64,000 nt of DNA from Eledone cirrhosa (GCA_964016885.1 OZ024759.1:5280294-5344293); one strand, 5' to 3'. Positions 1 to 10,245 are shown, numbered from the stretch's first letter. The notes: generated by a model from the sequence alone, not told the origin. Translations and numbers: made by a program.

Positions 1-17
1 GGAGGTTTTTACCGTAA

Positions 18-214
18 TATACATATATAATATATATATAATATATATATAATATATATATATAATATACATATATAATATATATATATAATATATATAT
101 ATATAATATACATATATAATATATATATAATATATATATATAATATATATATATAATATACATATATAATATATATATAATATATATATATAATAGATAT
201 ATAATATATATATA
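18..214. repeat. TA-rich microsatellite
   Basis: Nearly pure alternating T and A with occasional AA and AC interruptions, ending where the Helitron begins. Similar TA tracts lie at 1542-1580, 1768-1820, 1840-1945, 13200-13380 and 22650-22676, usually at the edges of mobile elements. Confidence 0.95.
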
Positions 215-1541
215 TCTATACTATAAAGCTGATGGCCGTATGTAGGTACAAACTTTCCGCCAAACGGCTAGACCAAACAGCACCAAATTTGCTCCATAGA
301 TGTAACTTTTTCCAAGTAAAAAAGTGAGGGTATTTTTGTCTACTGAATGATTAAAGACATTATTTAAATATTCACTTTTTTAAAATTTCAAACATCAACA
401 CTTCCGGTTATACGTCATTCCTCAATTTTCTTATGACGTCACACAACATTCCCCTCTTTTTCTTAGTCTGTATGTCTGGCTGTCTGCATTAGATAACGTT
501 TTTCGAAATATTTACTTCTGCGTTCACAGACTGATATTTTTAGTTTCAGAAGATCCCGTTAAGGGTGAAAGCAGCGATTCTTTGCTTAAACTTTAATCTG
601 TTATTTTAATATATATATTCGTGTACAGATATTTTTGCATACACAAAAACAAAAACCTATTTATTTCATGAAAGCACAGACGGCTTATCGTCATTGTTAC
701 TGTTCGAGGTTAGAGGACCACACTCTTTCCAAGATCTGAGAACCATCAATGGCCATCAATGTTCCACTTACTGTTAGGCTTGCCAGATGCGTGGTATGTT
801 ACATGATGACAGCCATTGACACCTCACCCTGCTAAATAGCTAAAGTCCCTTCTCAGCTGCGAAAACCTTTTGCTATTATGCTGCACAACTGCGATATCGC
901 CGACCCTCTCGCACTGTGGAACAACCACTGCGAAAGTCTAGCTGAGGACATCCTCCACCGCACACGCAGACACAATTCAAACCTAACATACAATGTCGTT
1001 TTCAATGAGGCGCTCATTTGTCTTGAAAACAGAGTCCTGGAGATTGGTGGTCGGCCTCTAGGCCACTACAGCTTACCTGCTCCTGACAGGAGTGTCCAGA
1101 GGTCAACGTCTACAGAGCTTCTTTGCGAGACGAGCTACGAAATCAGTGATTCTCCCATGGTCAATTGTATGTAGGATGCTCTAGGGTTAGCTCACCAAAC
1201 AATCTTTGCTCCGGAGGGCTGAACAAAAAATATTTTATACTCTGAGGCTCTAACAATGTAATTTAAATATTTTCTGTTACTTGGAATTTCCATTATGGTT
1301 GTACAAATTATTGTTTGTTAAAAAATGTGTTCTCTGTTCAGCCTTTATTGTTGTAACTATCAATTTTCTTTAATGTACTGGCTGCTGAAGTGGGGAATCT
1401 TAAAAACTATTGAAACCCAACACCAGAGCACATTAACCCCCCCAACCCCCTCTCGCTTACTTGAGAGGGCATGCGGTATCTTTCCTGAAAAGATAAAATG
1501 CCGGTATACTTAGCCAGGCACCAGCCGGAAAGGCCAGCTAG
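215..1541 (+). mobile_element. Degenerate, non-autonomous Helitron
   Basis: The left end starts with TC inside a TA tract (TCTATACTATAAAGC at 215) and the right end finishes with CTAG followed by T (1538-1542). A host A precedes the element and a host T follows it, as expected for Helitron insertion between A and T without target duplication. A weak GC-rich hairpin lies just inside the right end (GCC 1524-1526 with GGC 1532-1534). Between the ends sits a decayed piece of Helitron Rep/helicase coding sequence. At about 1.3 kb it is far shorter than an autonomous Helitron (several kb), so it is a deletion derivative. The stretches 231-650 and 1175-1500 show no recognisable coding content. Confidence 0.75.
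690..1174 (+). pseudogene. Helitron Rep/helicase ORF fragment
   Basis: The open part (from 878) encodes a segment with a DPLALWNNH motif, then AEDILHR and FNEAL...LENRVL. These match the region just upstream of the PIF1-type helicase core in Helitron polyproteins. Upstream, out of the open stretch, about 700-790 still reads SFQDLRTINGHQC and ACQMRG, the conserved preceding block, followed by LHDDSH near 800. Stops and small indels separate these blocks. No HUH Rep motif and no helicase Walker A remain, so the fragment cannot encode a functional protein. Identification is from motif memory. Confidence 0.7.
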
Positions 1542-1579
1542 TAATATATATATATAATAAATATATAATATATATATAA

Positions 1580-1763
1580 TTGTTTCTACTTTTGGCACAA
1601 GGCCAGCAATTACACAGTTCATTACTGGTACTTTATTTTATCGACCCACTAAGGATGAAAGGCAAAGTTAACCTTGACGGGATTTGAACTCAGGCCGTAA
1701 AGGGACATAACTATGCTGGAAAGCATGGCGTCCGACCCTCTACTGATACTGTCAATTCACCGC

Positions 1764-1768
<5 letters not shown>
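1580..1768 (-). mobile_element. tRNA-derived SINE (cephalopod type)
   Basis: Read on the minus strand, a tRNA-like head at the right carries a B-box-like GAGTTCAAATCCCGTCAA (complement of 1677-1694). The body contains the module seen on the plus strand as TTTATCGACCCACTAAGGAT and AAAGGCAAAGTTAACC (1636-1674), widespread in octopus and squid SINEs. It is flanked by TA tracts on both sides. The A-box is weaker, so promoter activity is doubtful. Confidence 0.7.
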
Positions 1769-1821
<53 letters not shown>

Positions 1822-2117
1822 CTCACTCTTCGTGCGGCTGTTACTTAAATATAAGTATGTATACGTACATACATATATGTATACAGGCGTACAGTAGTAT
1901 GTATATATATATACATACATGCACACATATATATATGTACGTATGGCACTCAATGACAATGTCACAGATAAAGACAAATTCACCTCCTGCTGCAAGACGA
2001 GAATACAAGGACCCCTCTTTATTTCAGACACAGATGACCAACAAAATCCCGTCTCCCACACCCCTCCCTGCCCCTCCAACCCATCCATCCCACCCTCCCA
2101 ACTTCAGAGTTGGTACC

Positions 2118-3406
2118 ATGAACGTAGGCACATTGAAAGGTCGCTCAAATGAGGTTGTAGAGATGCTTGAACGTAAAGAAGTTGATGTTTGTTGTATTCA
2201 AGAGACTAGGTGGAGAGGGGGATCTGCCAGATTCATCGTGGGTAAAAAACGATGCTATAAACTTTTCTGGGTGGGAAATGACAACGGACAGGGTAGTGTA
2301 GGAATTATGTTAGCTGAAAAATGGGTAGATAAGGTAATGACGTAAATATAGTGAATGACAGAATAATTGAATTAAGACTAGTTCTAAATAGAATTACTGT
2401 GACAATAATATCCGCTTATGCACCCCAATCTGGTCTACCTGATGTTATAAAGGACAGGTTCTATGAGATGCTAATGCACACTACCTTCCAAATAACCGAC
2501 AGCGACTACTTAATTATTGCTAGCGATCTAAACAGTCACGTTGGACAACATAGTGATGGCTATGATGGAATTCATGGAGGCTATGGGGTTGGAAATAGAA
2601 ATGAGAAGGGTTTCAGAATCCTGGAATTCTGTGATGCAAATAGCCTAACTATATGTAACACAAACTTCAAAAAACGTGAAAACCACTTGATCACCTATAG
2701 ATCAGGGGAACACGCCAGCCAGATAGATTATATCCTTACTAGAAGACGGGACAAAATGTCTGTTGTAAACTCTAAATCCCTCCCCCGTGAAGAATGCCCC
2801 TCCCAACATCGCCTAGTAGTTAGTGACCTCATAGCCAGGAATAGACGTACTCGACGACAGAGGAGGCCTACCTTGAGGAGAAGAATATGGAAGTTGAAGG
2901 ACCCCATAGCCAGTGACAAATTTAAAAGCTTATTATTTGTTGCCTTTGACAATAAGGAAGAGCAATTAGAGACGTGCAATAGAGAGGAACAGTGGCAATC
3001 CTTGAAAGTGAACCTGCTGAAAGCAACGGATGAAATCTGTGGCTGGAGCAGACCTATTGGCAGGAGGAGAGTAACTTGGTGGTGGAACAGTGAGGTGGAA
3101 GAGACAATCAAGGGCAAAAAGCAGGCTTGGAAAGAATGGCAGGATGGGGGGCGTAGAGAGCACTATCAAGTGGCCAGGAGAGAAGCTAGGAGACAAGTGT
3201 ACCTTGCAAAAAGGGTAGCAGAGGATAGAAAGTTCAAGCATGTTCTGCAACGTGAGGACCAAAAACGTGAGGTGTTCAGGATTGCTAGACAATGTGTCAA
3301 GGAAAACCGTGATATTGTCGGGGAGAAGTGTGTCCGTAATGATAATGGTGTACTTGCGCTCACTGATACTGATAAGCCTGGAAGAGGCACTACGAGAGAC
3401 TATTAA
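2118..3406 (+). pseudogene. LINE endonuclease domain (broken)
   Basis: APE-like endonuclease half of the LINE polyprotein, which nicks target DNA for target-primed reverse transcription. Visible motifs in order: MNVGTLKGRS at the start, QETRW (catalytic Glu), SAYAPQSG, DLNSHVG (usually DFN; Asp kept), QIDYIL (Asp) and SQHRLVVSD (catalytic His). ATG 2118 opens in one frame up to a TAA at 2343; the sequence resumes one frame over at VNIVNDRI (about 2342), so a single-base indel lies near 2340. A second shift near 3378 moves the continuation (HYERLLNE) into the RT frame. Basic, Arg-rich linker at 2840-3330. Not translatable as one protein. Confidence 0.85.
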
Positions 3407-4752
3407 ATGAGAAGAATAAATGGGAAAAAGATAGTCTGCCCCAAATCGATCCAATGGTGCAAGGTAAAGGTAGTATAATAAGTAAGGCAATCAAAGATAT
3501 GAAGACAGGCAAGGCAGCTGGGCCTTTGGAGGTAGTTGCTGAGATGCCTTCAACATCTGGTATGGTGGGACACACTATGGTCACACGTATAGTTAACCAA
3601 GTAATACAGAATGGAGTCATACCGAAAGACTGGCGTAGCAGCATCATCATTAACTGCTACAAGGGTAAAGGGGATGCTCTAGATAGGGGAAACTATAGAG
3701 GCATTAAGTTAGTTGACCAGGTCATGAAGATCACAGAAAGAGTAATAGCGCAACTAATCAGAGAGCGAATTGATCTAGATGAAATGCAGTTTGGGTTTGT
3801 GTCAGGTAAAAGTACCACAGACGCTCTTTTCCTTGTACAACTACAAGAGAAGTACCTAGCTAAAAGTAAACCCCTCTACTTAGCTTTTGTAGACCTGGAG
3901 AAAACTTTTGACAGAGTCCCCCGCTCCATTATCTGGTGGGCTCTTAGAAAACTAGATGTAGATGAATGGCTGGTGAGAGCTATACAAGCTATGTATAATG
4001 AAACAGTCAGTAAGGTTAGAATTAACAATGAATATTGTGAAGAATTTAGTGTAAAAGTTGGCGTTCATCAAGGCTCTGTCCTTAGCCCCCTCTTATTTAT
4101 TATTGCCCTTCAGGCTATAACAGAGGAGTTCAAGACCCGCTGCCCATGAGAACTCCTATACGCAGATGATCTAACGCTCATAGTTGAATCAATGGCTGAA
4201 CTAGAGAAGAAATTCGAAACATGGAAGCATGGCCTAGAATCAAAAGGCCTTAAAGTTAACTTGTCTAAGACTAAAGTTCTAGTTTGTAGAAAGGAAAATA
4301 GGGCACAGGTGCCCTCAAGGAAATGGCTATGCTCAGTGTGTAGGAAAGGAGTAGGCAGAAATTCCATTTTATGTCCCAAATGCAAAGTATGGGTACATAA
4401 AAGATGTAGTGGGATCACAGGTAAACTATCTCAGAACGTAGACTTTATATGTGGCCAATGCTCAGGTGCAATAAGTAGCAAGTGTCCAAAGGATACTAGC
4501 TCCTTCCATTGCCCAGATGGTTCTATAGAAATAGTAGACACTTTCCGTTACCTGGGTGACGAAATCAACAGTGGTGGAGGGTGTTCTGAAAGTACAGTAG
4601 CCAGAGTCAGAACGGGATGGAAAAAGTTCAGAGAGCTTATACCGTTGTTGGCCACAAAAGGTTTCTCTCTAAAAATGAAAGGCAGATTGTATGATGCCTG
4701 TTTCTCTCTAAAAATGAAAGGCAGATTGGTATGGCCATGTGATGCGCATTAA
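3379..4752 (+). pseudogene. LINE reverse transcriptase with zinc-binding insert (one stop)
   Basis: Reverse transcriptase half of the LINE. Motifs: GNYRGIKL, motif A LAFVDLEKTFDR, motif B HQGSVLSPLLF, motif C LYADDL (codons 4156-4173, both catalytic Asp present). The only stop before the end is TGA at 4147-4149, where a minus-strand copy of the family (63.5 kb) has Trp (CPWELLYAD), so one TGG-to-TGA change. After the RT comes CSVCRKGVGRNSILCPKC, then WVHKRCSG and FICGQCSG, a Cys4-His-Cys3 pattern resembling a PHD/RING knuckle, then RYLGDEI and STVARVRTGWKKFREL. A 28-bp stretch is duplicated (4662-4689 and 4701-4728) where about 200 bp of coding sequence is missing. Confidence 0.88.
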
Positions 4753-4967
4753 AGACGACAGTTGTATAAAAAAAGTGCAGGGCGATCAAAATTGATGGTA
4801 GTTACGGAGTAGGTAAACCCAGAAAAACCTGGGATGATCTGATAAATTCCGACCTTACATACTTACATCTCTCTAAGACAATGTCTCTGGACCGAGATCT
4901 TTGGTGCTATGCAGTAATACAGAAGACCCGCCTTGCCTATGTACAAAACGAAACCTACAGTCAGTAG
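4729..4967 (+). pseudogene. LINE C-terminal tail (frameshifted)
   Basis: Reads in mixed frames as WYGHVMRIKDDSCIK, KIDGS-GVG-PRKTWDDLI, YLHLSKTMSLDRDLW and TRLAYVQNETYSQ before TAG at about 4965-4967. Other copies of the family show the same blocks. The segment coding for IDGS...DLTYLH is the source region of the 61-bp tandem array at 13699-15228. Confidence 0.8.
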
Positions 4968-5310
4968 GCACCTCTTAACCAAATATACACCCCAATCTAC
5001 TACCCCTACCCTATCCTCCCACTCCCACCAACAGCATGAGAAAATGAAATCGAGTTTGTGTAGGTGTCACGGGAAAGAAAAAAAAAACACACAGTCCACG
5101 CTGTAATGTGGTCGTGTAGGTAACATGGTAAAAAGTTCCCAGTTCCACACTGTAAATGTGGTTGGTGTTAGGAAGGGCATCCAGCCGTAGAAAACCTGCC
5201 AGATAGTTCTATATGAGTGAGACACGGTCACCCGACCAGCCTTGCCTCAACTCCCGTCTAACCCATGCTAGCGTGGAAAATGGAGGTTAAACGAAGATGA
5301 TGATGATATA
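4968..5310 (+). repeat. LINE 3' UTR with single-copy precursor of the 111-bp satellite
   Basis: After the stop comes a C-rich stretch (CCCCAATCTACTACCCC), then A-rich GAAAGAAAAAAAAAAC, then about 5095-5205, which on the minus strand reads GGTTTTCTACGGCTGGATGC, CCTTCCTAACACCAACCACA, TTTACAGTGTGGAACTGGGA, TTTTTACCATGTTACC, GACCACATTACAGCGTGGAC. That is one full unit of the array at 24001-62488. The remaining 100 bp (about 5206-5296) includes AACCCATGCTAGCGTGGAAA and ends in GAT repeats. Confidence 0.9.
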
Positions 5311-5840
5311 TATAGGAAAATGTATGACCTCGACAGTAGAGCTCAAGCCGTTTCGACGGCTATTTCTGGACTAAATCAGAATTTTTAGCCTGGTAAATAA
5401 ATAGCCGAACTTTTCAAGGGGTACTTCCTTATATGGGAAGATTGTAGCTGTCAAGAGGATTGGTCAAAAATTCCTGGTAAACACAATTAAGTCTATCATG
5501 GCAGTGGGTGGGAGGTGGGGATGGCTGAACTTGCCTGTAGAGCAAAGAGGGAGTGGGTGGAGCCGGTCAAGCGTTGAAAGTGAAATCTAAACAGCAAATT
5601 CTAAGGATTGTGTAAGAAAGTAGGCCAACTTTCATACTTTCCACCATAGCGATTAAACTGCATACCCTGCTTTCCAGGTTACCCTTTGCCACTGATATAT
5701 ATATATTTATATATTGAGTACTCTGGTGCATTATGGTCCTTCTGGTTCCTTACCACACCTCCTTTGTTATATATATACAACGGCGGCGAAGATTGGAAAC
5801 CGAATCTGAGCTTTCCCACCTCTGGGACAAGCCATGGTAA
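5311..5840. other. No gene recognised
   Basis: Mixed repeat-like DNA. A perfect 6-bp hairpin with a TTCG loop (AGCCGT 5346-5351, ACGGCT 5356-5361) lies near the left, and TA tracts occur at 5695-5715 and 5769-5778. No coding signal was seen. Confidence 0.6.
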
Positions 5841-6178
5841 GTTGTTTACGCTCAAGAGACTAACCCCCTGGGGGATGCTAAACACAGGTCAGAGGTGTTT
5901 AAGCCTGACAGAAAATAGGTCAGAGGATATATCCATCTTTCTGAGTTGTTTACGCTTGGCAAACTAATCCCTTGGGAGACTCTAACCAAAGTTCAGAGGA
6001 TATATCTATCCTTCTAACTTCAACTCTTATAAATACAGGGGTTGTTTACGCCCCGACAGAAAAGAAGTGATATACAGACAAGACAAGTGGCCTTTACAAG
6101 CTCTCGTCACGAAATACCAGTCCGTCACTAATTTCCTCTCCTGCCTGGCTGATCGATACAACCACATATTCCGTTACA
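5841..6178 (+). repeat. 5' LTR of Gypsy element (internally deleted)
   Basis: Matches the 3' LTR at 9301-9948 up to GCTGATCG (about 6155), then jumps to ACAACCACATATTCCGTTAC, the 3' LTR's final stretch; about 310 bp of LTR are missing. It ends TTACA at 6178, two bases before the primer-binding site. A TATA-like TTATAAATAC lies at about 6028. The LTR contains an imperfect internal duplication (TTGTTTACGC at 5842 and again at about 5946, each followed by a TCAGAGGATATATC block). Confidence 0.8.
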
Positions 6179-6230
6179 ACTGGTGACCCCGTAAAACAGA
6201 CACACAACTTCTGATCATCCACTACAAACG

Positions 6231-6362
6231 ATGTCTCTAGCACACGACGATTCATCTACGGCAGAAATGGCAGTGAGGGGGGCATTTACATTAAGAATTC
6301 CACCATTCTGGGTGCACGATCTAACACTGTGGTTCGCGCACATCCAAGCGCAGTTCGCATAA
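6231..6362 (+). pseudogene. Gag N-terminal stub
   Basis: ATG 6231 opens 43 codons ending in a TAA at 6360-6362. The peptide contains [20 protein letters not shown], which fits the N-terminal PPFW...LWF signature of invertebrate Gypsy gag proteins. The rest of gag and all of the protease are absent: within a few bases the sequence continues in another frame with [15 protein letters not shown], the start of the RT region. Confidence 0.7.
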
Positions 6363-7177
6363 TAACACACGACCCACCTGTCGCTGCACGACCTAGAAGG
6401 CTACCACCAGACCGGCTGAAGTCCGTCAAACAAGAATTTCAGCACATGCTGGATCTCGGCATCATACGTCTGTCCTCACCCATACACTGTGTACCCAAGA
6501 AGTCGTCGAACGACTGGCGAATCTGTGGCGACTACCGTGCACTAAACAACTGCACCGTTCCTAACTCTTATCCAGTACCTCATCTACAGGACTTCTCTAG
6601 CTCGCTGCATGGGGCTCGCATATTTTCGAAGATCGATCTTGTCGAGCTTAACAATCAGATACCCGTTGAGCCCGCAGATATTCCAAAGACCGCAGTCACA
6701 ACACCCTTTGGAATGTTCGAATTTCTGCGTATGCCTTTCGGTTTGCGAAATGCAGCGCAAACATTCCAGCGATTCATCGATACAGTCACCAGGGGTCTAC
6801 CTTTTGTATACGCATACATTGACGACTTACTGGTGGCCAGCAGCTCCGACGAAGGACATGAGAAACACCTGGATCTCCTATTCACACGTTTGCGTGAATA
6901 TGGAATTGTTATCAACCCCAGCAAATGTGAGTTCGGAGTTGCGTCCCTTCATTTTCTGGGACACATCATTGACAAAGATGGTATTTGCCCACTTAAGGAG
7001 AAAGTCAAATCCATCATTGATTTTCCACAACCTATATCTCTCCGCAAACTGCGAGAATTTCTTGGCCTGGTAAACTTCTACAGAAGATTTATACCCCACT
7101 GTGCAGAGACAGCCCAACCACTCACAGATTTGCTGCGGCAGCGTACAACCAAAAACGCAAACATCAAGCTTCGCTGA
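6363..7177 (+). pseudogene. Gypsy pol: reverse transcriptase and connection
   Basis: Copies element RNA into DNA in the intact family. Order seen: [38 protein letters not shown] (motif A Asp), [18 protein letters not shown] (motif B), [11 protein letters not shown] (YIDD motif C, about 6811-6843), FLGHIID and [15 protein letters not shown]. The open frame ends at 7177 in [10 protein letters not shown]; the sequence continues one frame over at SFAELKKML (7173 onward), with roughly ten residues missing compared with the family. No start codon is expected because pol is normally made as part of a polyprotein. Confidence 0.85.
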
Positions 7178-8570
7178 GTTGAAGAAAATGTTGTCCGAGG
7201 CTACAATGCTGAGTTACCCCAAACCTGACGCCCCAATGTGTTTATTGACTGATGCATCCGATTTCGGAGTTGGAGGTGTGCTTCAACAACTCTCTGGCGA
7301 TATTTGGCGACCTGTATCTTTTTTCTCTAAGCGATTAAAACCCGCCGAAACTAAGTACAGCACATTCAGTCGTGAATTATTGGCAGCATACCTTGCTGTC
7401 AAGCATTTTCGACACATGCTAGAAGGTCGTGTGTTCTCTATATACACCGACCACAAACCACTAGTGTACGCGTTCAATGCCAAGCCTGACCGACACTCAC
7501 CCAGGGAGGTCCGACATCTGGACTTCATTTCTCAGTACACTACTGATATTCGGTACATTAAGGGTGCCACCAACTCAGCAGCTGATGCCCTATCGCGCAT
7601 GGAGCTTAAGGCAATCCACACCACTGCCACTATCGACCTCCAGAAGATTGCAGCGGATCAACAGAATGACGAGGAACTGCTGCAACTCCGGAAATCATCC
7701 TTGAAATTGAAGGAATGCCTGCTGCCCTCTTCTTCGGGTTATATTTGGTGTGACATCTCCACAGGCCGCGAGCGCCCATACGTGCCCCGGAAACATCGAC
7801 GCGACGTTTTCTCGACACAGCATTCTCTGGCACATCCTGGCGTCTGCGCCACGCAGAAACTGATGGTTGCCCGCTTTGTGTGGCCCAACATCAACAAGGA
7901 CACCCGCGAATGGGCTAGGAACTGCATCGCGTGCCAGAAGGCGAAAATTCACCGGCACATCAAAGCCCCGATCGCTTCTTTCGCAACACCTGATGCACGG
8001 TTCCAACATGTGCATATAGACATAGTTGGACCTTTGCCTCCTTCTCAAAACTACACTCATCTTCTCACCTGTGTCGACCGATTTTCTCGCTGGCCAGAAG
8101 CTTTTCCCCTGACGGATATTACTGCGGAAACTGTTGCCAAAACGTTAGTGTTTCACTGGGTTTCGCGTTTCGGCACACCCGTGACCATCACTACGGATAG
8201 AGGACGTCAGTTCGATTCGAACCTATTTACCGAGCTGCCTCGTCTCCTCGGGTGCAAACACATCCATACAACAGCGTATCACCCTGCCGCTAACGGCATG
8301 GTAGAACGCTTACACCGCCAGCTAAAATCATCTATCAAGGCTTACGAAGACTCCACTAACTAGTTCGAATACCTCCCACTCATTCTTCTTGGTATTTGTT
8401 CCACTGTTAAAGAGGGAGTCGGACATTCTCCGGCTGAAATCGTGTATGGCACCGTACTCACTCTACCCGGACAAATGATCACTCCTGTTTCGCCACAAGA
8501 ACTTCCAGACCCTACAAAATATGTGCACCGTTTACGGTCATCAATGTCGCATGTCTCCTTCAGCCCCTAA
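7173..8570 (+). pseudogene. Gypsy pol: RNase H and integrase (one stop at 8361)
   Basis: RNase [27 protein letters not shown] and [11 protein letters not shown]. Integrase: an HHCC zinc finger (H-S-L-A-H, then CIACQKAK), then a DDE core with [11 protein letters not shown] (first Asp), [10 protein letters not shown] (second Asp) and [11 protein letters not shown] (Glu). TAG at 8361-8363 interrupts DSTN-FEYLPL where Trp is usual (TGG to TAG). The frame then stays open to TAA 8568-8570 with SPAEIVYGT, the conserved block after the catalytic core. Confidence 0.85.
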
Positions 8571-8951
8571 ACAACAGCACGTTACTTCACACATACCAAA
8601 AGACATCGATACATGTTTTCGTTAGAAATGACGGTATTCCATCGCAACTTCGTCCACCGTATTCCGTCCGGGCCCTACAAGGTGATACAGAAATGCCCTA
8701 AGTATTTCGTCCTCGACTTGAACGGGAAGCGAAATAACGTCTCCATTGATCGTTTAAAAAAAGCGTTCATAGAACAGGAATTGCCACCAGTACCCACCGT
8801 TTCTCCAGACTCACCAACAACTTTGCCCGACACAAACACGGCAAATATTGCACACCAAATCCGGAAGAACAGTCCGATGGCCCACGCCATGGGATACGTA
8901 CAAGTTTATCGGGTAAGTACAAATTATGCATCTGGTCGACATTTCGGCTAA
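8571..8951 (+). pseudogene. Gypsy pol C-terminus
   Basis: Contains the post-integrase block SGPYKVIQKCPKYFVLDLNG and VSIDRLKKAF, the small C-terminal domain of Gypsy integrases that precedes the end of pol. It is separated from the integrase core by a stop and at least one frameshift around 8650-8670. No chromodomain was recognised. Confidence 0.7.
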
Positions 8952-9300
8952 TTTGTACATTTCAACGAATCGGCCAATTTCTGTGGTCATGAACTACACA
9001 CAAATCAATTAACTCTGTGCATCACCCACATCAAAAGAACAGACAAAAGAACATTTTTCTGTTTCTATGAAATGAACAAACTTTTAATCAACAAACTTTT
9101 CGTACGAACATTTTCAATATTATGTAACATCACAGTACATTTTCCTGAATGTAAATTTCTTTTGCTTTGCATGTTTTCTTCCATGTCTCCTGTTTGTAAA
9201 TGACTTTCATGTGTTTTTTTATTTTTACTGATTTTCTTCAACAACACACCTAGTCATACCTATCTTCATTTCACATGCACCTAGATCATTCAATCTTAAC
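8952..9300. other. Region between pol and the 3' LTR; no ORF
   Basis: Lies inside the Gypsy element. Purine-rich AAAAGAACAGACAAAAGAAC (9033-9052) could be a relic polypurine tract, which would put the true 3' LTR start earlier than 9301 and mean the 5' LTR is truncated at its outer end. I cannot settle this by eye. Confidence 0.4.
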
Positions 9301-9948
9301 TTGTTTACGCTCAAGAGACTAACCCCTTGGGAGAGGCTAAACGCAGGTCAGAGGTGTTTACGCCTGACAGAAAATAGGTCAGAGGATATATCCATCTTTA
9401 TGACTTGTTTACGCTTGGCAAACTAATCCTTGGGAGACTAACCAAAGTTTAGAGGATATATCTATCCTTCTAAATTCTACTCTTATAAAGACAGGGATTG
9501 TTTACGCCAAAAACAGAAAACAAGTGGGATACAGACAAGACAAGACGTTTTACAAGCTCTCGTCACGAAAAACCAGTCTATCACTTATTCTCACCTTCCT
9601 GGCTGATCGCTGACTCCTGCAATACAAATAAGTAAATATACTAATACGCCGCACACACGCATTCATAGTGAGTCCAGCATTTGTACACGTATCATTCATT
9701 TCTGTTTACACGTATTATAATCGTATTCTGTGATATTTGAATTTACGTGGCTCGAAGAGCCACCAAATTATTGTATGAATATTTTGTGTCAATTATTTTA
9801 TCATTCAATATTCAAATTGAATATTGTTGTAATAAAATAAACTTTGTAACAACACTCCTGGTATTTTTCTTTACACCGAAACCACCATACCAACAGTTAC
9901 ATCCATCCATCCACTTGTCGTTACAACCACACATAATATTCCGTTACA
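9301..9948 (+). repeat. 3' LTR of Gypsy element
   Basis: About 648 bp, the longer of the two LTRs. It holds TATAAAG at about 9485, a polyadenylation signal AATAAA at about 9834, and a perfect inverted repeat with 10-bp arms and a 1-nt spacer (CAATATTCAA 9806-9815, TTGAATATTG 9817-9826). It ends ATTCCGTTACA, matching the 5' LTR end. Confidence 0.75.
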
Positions 9949-10084
9949 CCTCCGTCTATATTTCAACCACTGGAACAACCTCACACAAGAAACAGTTGTC
10001 GCACCCTCAGTCAACATTTTAATGTCAAACATCGAAATAAATGTTATGAGTGTATATAGATAGATGTATATTGTGTGTGTATAT

Positions 10085-10245
10085 ATACAGTAATCCCCCG
10101 CTATATTGCGGTTCACTTTTCGCGGTCCCGTTACATCGCGGATATTTCTTTGGAACGTATCTAATTTCCTATCGCGGTAATCCTCGCCACATCGCGGATT
10201 ATTCGTTAGAACATATCTATTTTCTTATCGTGGTACGTCTGAGTA
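10085..10245 (+). mobile_element. Tigger/pogo-like terminal fragment
   Basis: Begins TACAGTAATCCCCCGCTATA at 10085, matching the typical pogo/Tigger inverted-repeat start (CAGTAATCCC...GCGGTTC) next to a TA target site. Inside are two roughly 70-bp imperfect repeats containing ATCGCGGAT and ATATCTATTT/GTATCTAATT. I see no matching reverse-complement end nearby, so this is a one-ended remnant. No transposase is visible. Confidence 0.55.

Larger units (their letters stand above)
1943..5310 (+). mobile_element. RTE-like LINE, near full length, inactive
   Basis: A non-LTR retrotransposon with an apurinic-type endonuclease followed by a reverse transcriptase, a Cys/His zinc-binding insert, a C-terminal tail, a 3' UTR and a terminal GAT microsatellite (to 5310) instead of poly(A). 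It runs from just after a TA tract to (GATGATGATGAT)TATATA. The coding sequence starts near 2118 and originally ended at the TAG near 4967. It is broken by two frameshifts (about 2340 and 3378), one stop (TGA 4147-4149), a local duplication (4662-4728) and a frameshifted tail. The same family recurs at 10685-12290, 13620-15235, 18185-18600, 18640-19400, 22264-22650 and 62489-64000. Its 3' UTR contains one copy of the unit amplified at 24001-62488. Confidence 0.9.
5841..9948 (+). mobile_element. Ty3/Gypsy LTR retrotransposon, deleted and inactive
   Basis: Two direct repeats beginning TTGTTTACGCTCAAGAGACT (5842 and 9301) bracket a pol gene in Gypsy order (RT, RNase H, integrase). Just inside the left repeat is a primer-binding-site-like TGGTGACCCCGT (6181). 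Gag is a 43-codon stub and the protease is gone. Pol carries a frameshift and stops. No 5-bp target duplication was found, partly because the outer LTR limit is uncertain. Confidence 0.85.

Noticed and set aside
878..1174. Host gene of 98 codons
   Set aside because: Motifs match Helitron polyprotein sequence, and flanking decayed blocks continue the same polyprotein out of frame.
1711..2088. Protein-coding frame over the TA tract
   Set aside because: Tyr/Ile runs are translated microsatellite; no domain, and the real feature there is the SINE and LINE start.
5346..5361. UUCG-loop hairpin as a terminator or structured RNA
   Set aside because: Only 6 bp of stem with no other supporting context; could easily arise by chance.
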